A stretch of 64,000 nucleotides of DNA from CAWAYH01 sp963786195 (GTDB lineage Bacteria > Acidobacteriota > Vicinamibacteria > Vicinamibacterales > 2-12-FULL-66-21), in NCBI GenBank assembly GCA_963786195.1, contig CAWAYH010000009.1, forward strand, positions 186,001-250,000. Direction: 5' to 3'. A program made the translations under genes and the position numbers. Shown here one piece after another: positions 27,857-37,645 of this stretch. Below the pieces are notes generated by a model that saw only the letters and a program-made list of their open reading frames with translations, was not told the origin of the DNA and ran no database searches. How positions within the stretch are numbered: position 1 is the first letter of the stretch; each line of letters begins with the position of its first letter.

Positions 27857-29746
27857 GCCGCGCCGTCGGACGCGCGGTCGCCGCGGCCTTGCTGGGCGCT
27901 CTGGCGGGAGCTGCCTGGCTCGTCGTGTTCTACGCGCGCGACCCCGTGCTTCGCCTCGATTTCGACGTCACCCCACCTCGGGCAGTGCTGGCCGGGGTCT
28001 ATCCCGCCGAGTTCGATGCGTCGACGAGCCACTCGTTCGCCTGGACAGGCGAGGTCCTGACGCTGCGGCTTCCGGATCTCGATCGCAAGGTCGACTGGAC
28101 GATGGATGTGCGCGTGCGAGGCGCGCGAAGCGACGGGCAGAATCCGTCGCTGTCGTTCTATGTGGATGGCGTGCTCGTGCTCACCCATGGGTCGGCGACG
28201 GACTACGAGCACGTCCGCGTCCCGGTCGCCGCACGGGCGACTCAACCGGGCGCCACGATTGCGATGCAGGTCTCGACGACGTTCGTGCCCGGCCCGTCCG
28301 ATCCGCGTGCGCTCGGCGTGATGATCGATTCGATCGCCGTCGAGCCGGCCGGAATCGTGCTGCCTCCCCGCGACGGCGTTCTCGGGTGCCGTCCTTGCAT
28401 CGGCGGTCATGGGGGCCGCGGTCGCGCTCCTGGAGGTGACCGCCGGGTCAGCGGTCGGTGCCGTCGTGATCATCAGCGCCGGTCTCGCTGCGCTGGCCTC
28501 GCGCGGAACGGCGCCGTTCACGAATTACCCGGAGGACATGGCCCGGTGCGCCATCTGGATCGGCATCGCAACGCTGACGGTGGCGTGGATCGTGCGGCTG
28601 GCTCGCCGGCAGCCCTATCGAAACACGGCGAAGTTCGCGATCGTGTTCTCGGCCTCGACGCTGCTCCTCCAGATGCTGATCCTGTTGCATCCCAACATGC
28701 CAATCGGTGACGCGCTGTTCCACGCGCATCGCTTCCAGGACGTGCTCGGCGGCCGTTTCTATTTCACGTCGACGGCGCCGGGCAACTACCTCTTTCCGTA
28801 CGCGCCCGGACTCTACGTGCTGGCCTACCCGCTCGCGGGCATGGTTCGGCGCGGAGCGTCGGACATGACGCTGCTCCGTATTATCGTGTGCTCGGCCAAC
28901 GCGGCGGCTGGACTGTTGCTCTATCCGATGGTCGTCGGTGCGCGCGGAGATCGCCTCGCCGGCGCGATGGCCGTGGCGCTCTATCAGCTCATCCCGCTTG
29001 GCTTCGGCGTCATCGCCACGGGGAACCTGACGAACGCCTTCGCTCAGTCGGTCTGCGTCGCTGTGCTCGCCGTGATCGCCGCGCCGTCGCTTCGCTTCGA
29101 ACACCGGGGCGTCGTCGCGCTGCTCGCCGCGACACTCGCCGCGGCGTTTCTCTCGCACACGAGCGCCTTCGCGATCGCCCTGGTGGCCGCTTGCCTGATT
29201 GCGGGCGTTTTCAGATGGCGCGGCGGGCCGGCGATGCGGTCCCCCGCGGCAGCGGTGCTCGTGGCCACGATCGTCGCGACGATGCTGGCCGTGGTCGTGT
29301 ACTACGCGCATTTCATGGAGACATACCGTACCGAGCTGGCGCGTATCGGCGCGGAAACCGCGACAGCCGCGCCGGACGCCGGCGGCCGCAGCATCGGCGC
29401 CAGGATTGCGTCGGTTCCGCGCTACCTGTACATCTACTTCGGCATCCCGGCGCTGGCGCTCTCCGCCTGGGGCGCGATCGCTCTCTGGCAGCGCGGCGCG
29501 CGCGACCGTCTGACGCTGGCGGTGGCCGGCTGGGTCACCGCGTGCGTCGGGTTCCTGCTGCTCGGCGTGCTGACGCCCGTGGATATGCGCCACTACCTCG
29601 CCGCGATCCCGGCGGTGGCCATCACGGGTGCACTCGGAGCGGGCACCGCCTGGACAGGGGGCCGCACGCCCCGAGTGATCGCGGCGGCCCTGCTCGCCTG
29701 GTCGGTCCTCAACACGATCCGGTTCTGGTGGAGTACTCTGGGATGA
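27853..29746 (+). CDS. GT-C-like membrane protein with N-terminal lectin-like domain, frameshifted
   Basis: About 630 residues. After an N-terminal membrane anchor (residues ~8-28), residues 40-170 are beta-rich ('LTLRLPDLDRKVDWTMDVRV', 'LSFYVDGVLVLTHG') and look like a carbohydrate-binding jelly-roll. A +1 insertion at ~28370, next to a run of C, shifts the frame into 'TAFSGAVLASAVMGAAVALL', after which ten or so helices follow, with 'HPNMPIGDALFHAHRFQDVL' as the GT-C-like first loop. It overlaps the GT4 stop. It likely acts on lipid-linked glycan at the periplasmic face. Confidence 0.65.
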
Positions 29747-29776
29747 TCGGAGTGATGGATTCACGCAGGGTCTGAT

Positions 29777-30223
29777 ATGGCTTTCATCGATCGAATCAGT
29801 CAGGACATTGCGGCGGCCATGCGCGCGAAGGAGCCGGTCAAGCTCGGAGCGCTGCGTATGGCCAAGGCCGCGTTGATGAACCGCGAGGTCCAGAAAGGCG
29901 GACCGCTGGACGACGGGGAGTCGCAGCAGGTGATCGTCTCGCTCATCAAGCAGCGGCGCGATTCGATCGAGCAGTTCCGCAAGGGCGGACGTGACGACCT
30001 CGCCGACAAGGAAGCCGCCGAGATCACGACCCTCGAGACCTACCTGCCGCCTCCCGTCGATGCGGCCGCGATCGAACGGACCGTGGACGAGGTGATCGCC
30101 GAGATCGGGGCGAGCGGGACGAAGGACCTCGGCCGCGTGATGAAAGCGCTGATGCCGAGGTTCGCGGGCCAGACTGTCGACGGTCGACAGGTGAACGAAA
30201 TCGTGCGCCGAAAACTGGGCTGA
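29777..30223 (+). CDS. YqeY/GatB-tail domain protein
   Basis: A 148-residue protein of the YqeY family, which resembles the C-terminal tail of amidotransferase subunit GatB. Typical segments are 'ISQDIAAAMRAKEPVKLGAL', 'QVIVSLIKQRRDSIEQFRKG', 'LETYLPPPVD' and 'KDLGRVMKALMPRFAGQTVD'. The cellular role is not settled; a link to tRNA-dependent amidation is suggested by homology. Length fits the family. An AGGG ribosome site lies six bases before the ATG, and an intrinsic terminator follows at 30302. Confidence 0.9.
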   Translation: MAFIDRISQDIAAAMRAKEPVKLGALRMAKAALMNREVQKGGPLDDGESQQVIVSLIKQRRDSIEQFRKGGRDDLADKEAAEITTLETYLPPPVDAAAIERTVDEVIAEIGASGTKDLGRVMKALMPRFAGQTVDGRQVNEIVRRKLG

Positions 30224-30301
30224 CGAATGCAAACTTTTTCGCCTGGCGGCCGTCTAATCATTTTGAAAGGCACGCACAAGCCTCTCATCCATCCTCCATC
30301 A

Positions 30302-30333
30302 GGCTCCTGCCGAAAGGCAGGGGCCTTTTTTTT
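30302..30333 (+). terminator. Intrinsic terminator after yqeY
   Basis: GGCTCCTGCC-gaaa-GGCAGGGGCC forms a 10-bp stem (one G-T pair) with a tetraloop, followed by eight T residues. It is the only textbook Rho-independent terminator seen in the window. Confidence 0.92.
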
Positions 30334-30429
30334 CATACTTTGGCTGTCCCGGGTGTCCCAGCCGTCCCGGATCCGGGCACCGTGGTACGCTGCTCAGCTC
30401 ATGCATTCGTTCCTGGCCTTCCTGGCGCG

Positions 30430-32023
30430 ATGAACCTGCGGATGGCCCGGTCGGCGGGTCTCGTCAGCATCGCGACGCTGACGAGCCGGTTGCTGGGCGT
30501 CGCTCGCGAGACGGTGATGGCGCTGCTCTTCGGCGCCAGCGGCGGCCCCGCGATGGACGCGTTCAACGTCGCGTTTCGCATCCCCAATCTCGTACGCGAT
30601 CTCTTTGCGGAAGGCGCGATGAGCGCGGCCTTCGTGCCGACGTTCACACGCCTGCTCGCGACGCGCGGCCGTGAGGCGGCGTGGCGTCTCGGCAACCTCG
30701 TCATCAACGCCCTGCTGGTCGTGACCGGCGTCCTCGTGATACTCGGCATTCTGTTCGCCGGGCCGATCACCAACGCGATCGCGTCTGGCGACGATTTCGT
30801 GGCCGTTCCAGGCAAGCTCGCGCTGACGACCCTGCTGACGCGCATCATGCTGCCCTTCCTGACGACCGTCGCCGTGGCGGTCGCGCTGATGGGCATGCTG
30901 AACGCGCTGCACCGGTTCTTCATTCCGGCCGTATCGCCGGCGATGTTCAACGTCGCGTCGATCTTTTCGGCGGTTGCGATCGTGCCGCTCATGCCGCTCG
31001 TCGGGCTGCCGCCGATCGCAGGTATTGCCTTCGGCGTGCTCCTCGGAGGGCTCGGGCAGATTGCGGTTCAGTGGCCGGCGCTCCGCGCCGAGGGATTTCG
31101 ATACCGGCCGGTGCTCGATTTTCGCGATCCCGATCTGAGGCACATCCTTCGGCTGATGGGACCCGCGACCCTCGGCCTCGTCCGCCGTGCAGATCAACGT
31201 CTTCGTCAACACCTATCTGGCGACGACGCAGGAGCAGGGCGCGCTGTCCTGGCTGAACTACGCGTTCCGGCTGATGTATCTGCCGATCGGGCTGTTCGGC
31301 GTATCCATCGCGACCGCTGCCCTGCCCGACATCTCCCGCCACGTCGTCGCGGCCAACAAGGACGCCGTTCGTCGGACGATCTCGAGCGGCCTGCGGATGA
31401 TGCTGATGCTGAACGTGCCCGCGACCATCGGGCTGATCGTGCTCGCGCGCCCGATCGTCGAGCTGCTGCTGGAGCGCGGGGCGTTCGTGCCGAGGGACAC
31501 GGATGCGACGGCGGCGGCGCTGATGATGTACGCGCCGGGTCTGCTCGGGTACTCCGCGGTCAAGATCGCGTCGCCCAGCTTCTACTCGTTTGGTGACGCC
31601 CGCACACCGGTGACCGTGAGCGTCATCTCGGTGGGCCTCAACCTGGTTCTGAACCTGACGCTCGTCAGGGTCCTGGGCTACCGCGGCCTCGCGCTCGGCA
31701 CGGCGGTGGCGGCCATCTTCAACGCGACGGCGCTGCTCTGGCTGCTCAGGCGGCGCCTCGACGGCCTCGAAGGCAACCGGATCCTCATCGCGTTCGTGAA
31801 GATCCTGTTCGCGTCGGTGCTGATGGGACTGGCCGCCTGGCAGTCCGCCGCGTGGCTGGATACGGCACTTCCCGGCACGATGTGGTATCTGAAAGCTGTG
31901 CGCGTCTTCAGCGCCATTGGCGCGGGCATCATCGTGCTGCTGGTTTCGGCGCGAGCCCTCGCCATCGCCGAGTTCACCGAAGCCCTCGACCGTGTCATCG
32001 GGCGGCTCCTTCGTCGCGGTTGA
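30430..32023 (+). CDS. murJ: Lipid II flippase MurJ, frameshifted
   Basis: About 530 residues with 14 predicted helices, joined from two frames. The start 'MARSAGLVSIATLTSRLLGV', 'ARETVMALLFGASG' and 'DAFNVAFRIPNLVRDLFAEG' are MurJ hallmarks, as is 'GAMSAAFVPTF'. A +1 base near 31170-31185 shifts the frame; it resumes at 'QINVFVNTYLATTQEQGALS' and 'WLNYAFRLMYLPIGLFGVSI'. It flips lipid II across the inner membrane for peptidoglycan synthesis. ATG 30430 is used; upstream in-frame codons do not resemble the family. Confidence 0.9.
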
Positions 32024-32024
32024 C

Positions 32025-33214
32025 GTGTTCGCACGCCTGCACCCCACGGTCCTGCTGATGGCCAGCGCCCACATGATGGTCGACGGCTACGGCAACATCT
32101 ACGCGCCGCTGCTGCCGCTCCTCATCCCGCAGCTGGACCTGTCGCTCGCAGCCGCCGGCACGCTGACGATGCTGTTTCAGATGGCGGCGTCCGTGGCGCA
32201 GGTCGGATTCGGCCGCCTCGCGGACCGGTGGCGTCCGCGCGTGCTGATCATGGCGGGACCGGTCGTGGCCGTGTCGGTGCTGAGCTTCGTCGGCGTCGCC
32301 TCGTCTCCGGCGATGCTGGCCGCGATCCTGATCGTCGGCGGGCTGGGCGCGGCGGCATTTCATCCGCCGGGCGCCGCGCTCGCCCATCGGTTGGGCGGGG
32401 ATCATCCTGGGTTTGCGATGTCGGTCTACATCAGCGGGCGGAACGCTCGGCTTTTCGCTCGGCCCGCTGATGTTCGCGCCGTTCGCGCAGCGCTTCGGCC
32501 TCGGATGGACACCGCTGCTCGCGCTGCCGGGTCTGATGGTCGTCGCGTTCTTCCTGTCGCGCGTACCGGCGATGCCCGTGCACACGGCGTCGAGCGGCGG
32601 ACTCCGATCGCTGCGGCCCTATGCACGGCCGCTCGCGCTGCTCTATCTCGTCATCGTGCTGCGCACGCTGACCGCGATCTCGTTCGCGACGTTCGTGCCG
32701 GTCATGCTGACGCGCCGAGGCCTTTCGGTCGGCCAGGCCGGCACGGCGGTGGCGATTTACCTCTTCTCGAGCGGTCTTGGCGGCTTTTTCGGTGGCCCGA
32801 CCGCAGATCGGTTTGGCGCGAGGCGGGTCATCATCCTCTCGCTCGTTGTCGCGACCCCTTTCCTGTTTGCCGCGCCGCTGATGACGGGATGGTTGTTCGT
32901 GGTCGTGCTCTCGATCGGCGGGCTCTTCCTCCAGTCGACGCTGCCCGTCAATGTGACGTTCGGTCAATCGCTGGCGCCGGTGAGCGCCGCGACCGTGTCG
33001 TCATTGATGATGGGCTTCGCCTGGGGCACCGGCGGACTGAGCGTCCCGTTCGTGGGAATGATCGCGGATCGGATCGGCATCGAGCCCACGCTGACGGGCC
33101 TCGCGCTCGTCCCGCTGCGCGGCAGCGGCCTGCGCGCTGCCGCTCCCGGCGCGCGCGAACGCGCCCTCGCCAGTCAGGCCGGCGGATGTGGTCGTACCTG
33201 AAGCGGACGGCTGA
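32025..33214 (+). CDS. MFS transporter (fosmidomycin-resistance-like), frameshifted
   Basis: About 395 residues with 12 expected helices. The N-terminus 'MASAHMMVDGYGNIYAPLLP' and 'GFGRLADRWRPRVLIMAGPV' match the Fsr-like branch of the major facilitator superfamily. A frame change near 32430-32455 precedes 'GTLGFSLGPLMFAPFAQRFG', and a second possible shift near 33115 decides the C-terminus: one frame stops at 33201, the other at 33214. GTG 32025 lies one base after the murJ stop. The substrate is not predictable; efflux of a drug-like or sugar-phosphate compound is possible. Confidence 0.78.
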
Positions 33215-33250
33215 AGACGGTATGGTACGATAGGCCCTGGACGCCGCGCG

Positions 33251-33985
33251 ATGCCCCGCTACGCCTCGCCCTCCTCGATCACATACGGATTCGGCCCGGG
33301 GCCAATCACGTTCGGGATCAAATGGATCATCATCACGAACGTCGCGATGTTCGTGCTGACGTTCCTGTTCCCCATCATCATCTACTTCCTCGGCCTGATA
33401 CCCGAAGACGTCGTCAGGCGCGGCTGGTTCTGGCAGCTCGGCACGTACCTGTTCCTGCACGGCGGTGCGATGCACATCCTCTTCAACATGCTGGGCATCT
33501 GGATGTTCGGCGTGGAGCTGGAGCGGATGTGGGGCACGAACTTTTTCCTCCGCTACTACTTCGTGACGGGCGTGGGCGGCGGCCTCACGATGCTGCTGTT
33601 CTCGCTGCTGCCGATTGGCGCCGCCGCGTACAGCGTCCCGACGATCGGCGCCTCGGGCGCGCTGTACGGGATCCTGATGGCCTACGCACTGTACTTTCCG
33701 AACCGGCCCGTCCTGTTCATGCTGCTGTTTCCCATCCCGGCGAAGATCCTGGTGATGATCTACGGGGGGCTCGCGCTGATGTCGACCTATCGCCCCAACC
33801 TCGGGGTGGCCGACGCCGCGCATCTTGGCGGGTTGGTCTTCGGCTACCTGTACCTGCGCGGCGGCCGGGGCGGCCTGATCGCCGACGTCAAGTACCGGTA
33901 TCTGAAGTGGAAGATGAACCGGATGCGCCGCAAGTTCGACGTGTATTCAGGCGGTCGATCGGACTGGGACAGAAAAGTCCACTAA
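33251..33985 (+). CDS. Rhomboid-family intramembrane serine protease
   Basis: A 244-residue protein with about six helices. The loop motif 'HGGAMHILFNMLGIWMFG', the catalytic Ser in 'TIGASGALYG' (GxSG, near residue 136) and the catalytic His in 'VADAAHLGGLVFGYLYL' are all present, so it should be active. A basic cytoplasmic tail follows ('KYRYLKWKMNRMRRK'). It cleaves membrane-spanning substrates. It converges on the SDR gene, with a palindrome lying between. Confidence 0.9.
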   Translation: MPRYASPSSITYGFGPGPITFGIKWIIITNVAMFVLTFLFPIIIYFLGLIPEDVVRRGWFWQLGTYLFLHGGAMHILFNMLGIWMFGVELERMWGTNFFLRYYFVTGVGGGLTMLLFSLLPIGAAAYSVPTIGASGALYGILMAYALYFPNRPVLFMLLFPIPAKILVMIYGGLALMSTYRPNLGVADAAHLGGLVFGYLYLRGGRGGLIADVKYRYLKWKMNRMRRKFDVYSGGRSDWDRKVH

Positions 33986-34020
33986 TCTTATCCGAGGGGC
34001 GAAGCCCCTCGGCTAGATTA
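33983..34020. repeat. REP-like palindrome, copy 2, possible bidirectional terminator
   Basis: The core CCGAGGGGC-gaa-GCCCCTCGG (33992-34012) is identical to the copy at 26670 and is extended here by TAATCT/AGATTA arms. It sits exactly between the stops of two converging genes, so it may stop transcription both ways. Confidence 0.8.
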
Positions 34021-34804
34021 AGCTCCGGATGAACCCGCCGTCCACCTGCAGCGTCACGCCCGTGATATAGGAGGCGCGTTCGGACGCGAGAAACGCGACG
34101 GCCGCGCCGAATTCGTCCGGCGTGCCCATCCGCTTCATCGGAATTCGCTCTTCGGTCCGGCGTAACACCACGTCGGGTGGAATGCCCTCCCGCCTGGCGG
34201 TGGCCTCGGTCAATTCGGTCACCCGATCCGTTGCCGTGAATCCGGGCGCCACGGCGTTCACCAGAATGCCGTCGGCCGCGAGCTCGCTGGCGAGTGTTTT
34301 CGACAACCCCGTGACGGCCGCCCGCAGCGCGTTGGACAGGACCAGGCCGTCGATCGGCTGCTTCACGGAGACAGAGGTAATGTGAATCAGCCGGCCGCCG
34401 CCCCGCCGGCGCATGTGAGGGATCACCGCGCGCGAGAGCCGGACGACGCTCATCAGGAGCGAGTCGATCGCGGCGCGCCACTCGTCATCAGAAATGGCGT
34501 CGAACGGAGCGGACCTCGGTCCTCCCGTGTTCGTCACCAGCACGTCTATCCCGCCCAGCTCGGTCGCCGCCGAGGTGATGAGGCGATCGATGTCGTCTGC
34601 TTTCGACACGTCCGCGACGATCGGGATGATCCGGGATCCGGTTGCCTTCTGCAGCTCCGTGGCCGTGCGCCTCAGAGCGTCTGCGTCGCGGGCGCAGATG
34701 ACAACGGATGCGCCCTCCATTGCGAGCGCTCGCGCGCTCGCCTTGCCGAGTCCCTTGCTCGCGGCGCAGACGATCGCGCACTTGCCCTTGAGCTCGAGAT
34801 TCAC
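34013..34804 (-). CDS. SDR-family oxidoreductase (3-oxoacyl reductase-like)
   Basis: A 263-residue classical short-chain dehydrogenase. 'CAIVCAASKGLGKASARALA' is a modified NAD(P) glycine motif (AASKGLG), 'VLVTNTGGP' replaces the usual NNAG, and the C-terminus 'ITGVTLQVDGGFIRS' is typical. The usual catalytic Ser-Tyr-Lys site is altered: 'HITSVSVKQPIDGLVLSNAL' has no clear Tyr-x3-Lys, with Leu-Val-Leu-Ser-Asn in its place. Such SDR members occur in the family. GTG 34804 overlaps the cupin stop (GTGA). Substrate unknown. Confidence 0.82.
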   Translation of the reverse strand: MNLELKGKCAIVCAASKGLGKASARALAMEGASVVICARDADALRRTATELQKATGSRIIPIVADVSKADDIDRLITSAATELGGIDVLVTNTGGPRSAPFDAISDDEWRAAIDSLLMSVVRLSRAVIPHMRRRGGGRLIHITSVSVKQPIDGLVLSNALRAAVTGLSKTLASELAADGILVNAVAPGFTATDRVTELTEATARREGIPPDVVLRRTEERIPMKRMGTPDEFGAAVAFLASERASYITGVTLQVDGGFIRSLI

Positions 34805-35172
34805 GAGCGCGGGGTGTGGAAGTACGTGTCGGTGTGATCGAGCCAGTCCTGTCGGATCGGGCTGAACAAGTCGAGCTCGAACGTGTCGTCGAGCGCTTCC
34901 GCCTGGTGCGGGACCCACGAGGGAATGTGGAGGACCTCGCCTTCGCGGAGCGTGATCTCCTCGCCGCCGACGAGGAACTTCATCGCGCCCTGCAGCACGT
35001 ACGTCATCTGTTCGCTCTCGTGAGAGTGCATCGGGACGAGCGCGCCCTTTTTGAGGTAAATCTGCGCGAGCATTTCACGCTCGCCCGTGACGATCTTCCG
35101 GGAGATCATCTCGGTCACTTTCTCGAGCGCGATCTCGTCCCATCGGTGCAGTCGAACGGTCTCGGTGCTCAC
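34801..35172 (-). CDS. Cupin-domain protein
   Basis: A 123-residue single-cupin protein. 'GALVPMHSHESEQMTYVLQG' gives motif 1 with His, His and Glu metal ligands, and 'EVLHIPSWVPHQAEALDD' gives motif 2 with the last His. It may be a metal-dependent isomerase, dioxygenase or sensor. GTG 35172 has a strong AGGAGG site nine bases upstream. Its stop overlaps the start of the SDR, so the pair is translationally coupled and likely works on the same small molecule. Confidence 0.85.
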   Translation of the reverse strand: MSTETVRLHRWDEIALEKVTEMISRKIVTGEREMLAQIYLKKGALVPMHSHESEQMTYVLQGAMKFLVGGEEITLREGEVLHIPSWVPHQAEALDDTFELDLFSPIRQDWLDHTDTYFHTPRS

Positions 35173-35206
35173 AGCAGGAGTCCTCCTCGTGCCGAAAAGA
35201 GCCGCG

Positions 35207-35212
35207 ATTATA
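35207..35212 (-). promoter_or_regulatory. Possible -10 element for cupin-SDR
   Basis: TATAAT on the minus strand lies ~35 bases before the cupin GTG. No good -35 was found. Confidence 0.4.
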
Positions 35213-35284
35213 GCACCCGCATCACGGACGGTCTGACGCTCGGCAGCGCCGGAGGCCGGCCGGCTGCGCCCGCAGGGGCGATGC

Positions 35285-35290
35285 TATAAT
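35285..35290 (+). promoter_or_regulatory. Possible -10 element for the E1 gene
   Basis: A perfect TATAAT lies 85 bases upstream of the ATG at 35376 in the divergent gap. No clear -35 hexamer at 17 bases; the match to the -10 consensus is the only support. Confidence 0.4.
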
Positions 35291-35375
35291 GTCGTGTTCA
35301 CCTTCGGCTCATATTTGCATTCTTGCGCCTGTATCGGAGCGGTTCCCTGGACCGCCTGAAAGGGACACTCGACGC

Positions 35376-37529
35376 ATGAAGGGCACGGCCGTCACCAACG
35401 GCAGGAGCACCACCCAGGAGCGCGATCTGAAGAGCCCGGACACCACCGAGGGGCTGAGTCGTGAGGATCTCATCCGGGCCTATCGAACGATGGTGCTGTC
35501 GCGCCGGCTCGATGACAAGGAGATCCAGCTCAAGAACCAGAGCCTGATCTTTTTCCAGATCAGCGGTGCCGGCCACGAAGCGGTGCTCGTCGCCGCGGCC
35601 ATGCACCTCAAGGCGGGACACGACTGGTTCTATCCGTACTACCGCGACCGCGCGCTGTGTCTCACGCTCGGCATGACGCCGCTCGAAATGCTGCTCAGTG
35701 CCGTCGGCAGCAAGGACGACCCGAACTCGGGCGGGCGTCAGATGCCGTCGCACTGGGGCCACAAACAGCTGAACATCGTCTCGCAGTCGAGTCCCACAGG
35801 CACGCAGTGCCTGCAATCGATTGGGTGCGCCGAGGCCGGACGACTCTACGAGAAGGTCACCGCGATCGAGGGACGGGAGTCGCGCTTCCGCAGCGACGAA
35901 GTCGTCTACGTTTCGATCGGGGAGGGGACGTCGAGCGAGGGCGAGTTCTGGGAATCGCTCAACTCCGCGTGCATCGGCCGGCTCCCGGTGGTCTATCTGG
36001 TGGAGGACAACGGGTACGCGATCTCGGTCCCGGTAGAAGTGCAGACGGCGGGCGGCGATCTGTCCAAGCTCGTCTCGTCGTTTCCGGGCCTCTTCGTCCA
36101 GAGCATCGACGGCACTGATTTTCTCGGCAGCTATCGCGCCCTGCGCGACGCCGTGGCATACGCCCGCGCGCGAAAGGGGCCCGCGTTCGTCCACGCCCGC
36201 GTGATCCGCCCCTACTCGCACTCGCTGTCCGACGACGAGAAGCTGTACAAGACGCCCGACGAGCGCGCCGCCGAAGCCAGGCGCGATCCGATCGTCAGGA
36301 TGGCGGAGTTCCTGAAGAGCAACGGCCTCGCGACCGACGAGGCACTCGCCGCGCTCGCGAAGGACGTCGACCGCGAAGTGAACGAGGCGTCGGACGCCGC
36401 GGTGGCGTCACCCAAACCGGCGCCCGGTACCGCCACGCTGTACGTCTATTCGCCCGACGTCGATCCCACGTCCGACGCGTTTGCGACCCCGGCCACGCCC
36501 GAAGGCAAACCCGACACCATGGTGGCGGCGATCAATCGCACGCTGAAGGAAGAAATGGCGCGCGAGCCGCGGATCGTCGTCTTTGGCGAAGACGTCGCGG
36601 ACTGCAGCCGGCCGTCCTCGCTCGAATCGGTCCCGGGCAAGGGCGGTGTCTTCAAGGTGACCCACGGCCTGCAGAAGGCCTTTGGCGCCGACCGCGTCTT
36701 CAACTCACCGCTCGCGGAAGCGAATATCATCGGCCGCGCGATCGGCATGGCGACGCGCGGGATCAAGCCGGTGGTCGAAATCCAGTTCTTCGACTACATC
36801 TGGCCCGCGATGATGCAGCTCCGCGACGAAATGTCGATGATGCGGTATCGATCGAACAACGAGTTCTCGTGCCCCGTGGTCGTGCGGACCGCGATTGGCG
36901 GCTATCTGCGGGGCGGCGCTCCGTACCACAGCCAGTCGGGCGAGAGCATCTTCGCGCACTGTCCCGGCCTTCGCGTCGTGTTCCCGTCGAACGCCCAGGA
37001 CGCGGCAGGGCTGCTGCGGACGTCGATCCGCTGCGACGACCCGGTGCTCTTCCTCGAGCACAAACACCTGTACCGGCAGACCTACAACAAGGGCGAGTAT
37101 CCGGGCGCGGATTACATGGTGCCGCTCGGGAAAGCCGCCGTCCGCCGTGAGGGCACGGACGTGACGGTCGTCACATGGGGCGCACTGGTGCAACGATCGC
37201 TGCTCGCAGCCCAGCAGGCGGAGAAAGACGGGATCAGCGTGAAGGTCATCGACCTTCGTACGATCGCGCCCTTCGACTGGGAGACGATTGCCACGGCCGT
37301 CAGGAGCACGAACCGCGTCATCATCGCCCACGAGGATCAGCTGACCTGCGGCTTCGGCGCCGAGCTGGCGGCTCGAATCGCCGACGAGCTCTTCGAAGAG
37401 CTCGACGCGCCGGTCCGCCGTGTCGCAGCCCTCGACGTCCCGGTCGCGTATTTTCCCGACCTCGAAGAAGCCATCCTGCCACAATCAGGAAACGTCCTGA
37501 AGGCGATTAGAGAAATCGCGCAATTCTGA
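35376..37529 (+). CDS. 2-oxoacid dehydrogenase E1, fused alpha and beta subunits
   Basis: A 717-residue TPP enzyme in which the E1 alpha half (residues ~30-340) and beta half (~380-715) are one chain. The alpha half shows 'ISGAGHEAVLVAAAMHLKAG', 'YYRDRALCLTLG' and the TPP/Mg site 'GEGTSSEGEFWESLNSACIG' followed by 'VEDNGYAISV'. The beta half has 'VVFGEDVADCS', 'FNSPLAEANIIG' and 'EIQFFDYIWPA'. It oxidatively decarboxylates a branched-chain or pyruvate-like 2-oxoacid. No E2 or E3 gene is next to it. Its tail abuts an inverted repeat. Confidence 0.9.
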   Translation: MKGTAVTNGRSTTQERDLKSPDTTEGLSREDLIRAYRTMVLSRRLDDKEIQLKNQSLIFFQISGAGHEAVLVAAAMHLKAGHDWFYPYYRDRALCLTLGMTPLEMLLSAVGSKDDPNSGGRQMPSHWGHKQLNIVSQSSPTGTQCLQSIGCAEAGRLYEKVTAIEGRESRFRSDEVVYVSIGEGTSSEGEFWESLNSACIGRLPVVYLVEDNGYAISVPVEVQTAGGDLSKLVSSFPGLFVQSIDGTDFLGSYRALRDAVAYARARKGPAFVHARVIRPYSHSLSDDEKLYKTPDERAAEARRDPIVRMAEFLKSNGLATDEALAALAKDVDREVNEASDAAVASPKPAPGTATLYVYSPDVDPTSDAFATPATPEGKPDTMVAAINRTLKEEMAREPRIVVFGEDVADCSRPSSLESVPGKGGVFKVTHGLQKAFGADRVFNSPLAEANIIGRAIGMATRGIKPVVEIQFFDYIWPAMMQLRDEMSMMRYRSNNEFSCPVVVRTAIGGYLRGGAPYHSQSGESIFAHCPGLRVVFPSNAQDAAGLLRTSIRCDDPVLFLEHKHLYRQTYNKGEYPGADYMVPLGKAAVRREGTDVTVVTWGALVQRSLLAAQQAEKDGISVKVIDLRTIAPFDWETIATAVRSTNRVIIAHEDQLTCGFGAELAARIADELFEELDAPVRRVAALDVPVAYFPDLEEAILPQSGNVLKAIREIAQF

Positions 37530-37645
37530 ATGCTGAAGCGGCAAGCCCGGCCCTGCTTCAGACTTGCTTCACTCTCAGTTGTCTTCTCCCTTCTCTCTTC
37601 TTCTAACTTCACTTCAGCATTCACAATTCAGAACTCAGAATTACT
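37527..37645. repeat. GAATGCTGAA-type inverted array
   Basis: TGAATGCTGAAG (37527-37538) and its exact inverse CTTCAGCATTCA (37613-37624) flank an AT-richer, CT-rich stretch, followed by AATTCAGAACTCAGAATT. It overlaps the E1 stop and the presumed 5' end of the next gene. A related array sits at 50511-50622. Confidence 0.85.

Noticed and set aside
28448..30232. Long 594-codon open frame on the minus strand
   Set aside because: It lies antisense to the GT-C-like and YqeY genes, is Arg/His/Asp-rich and matches no fold; a GC-rich shadow frame.
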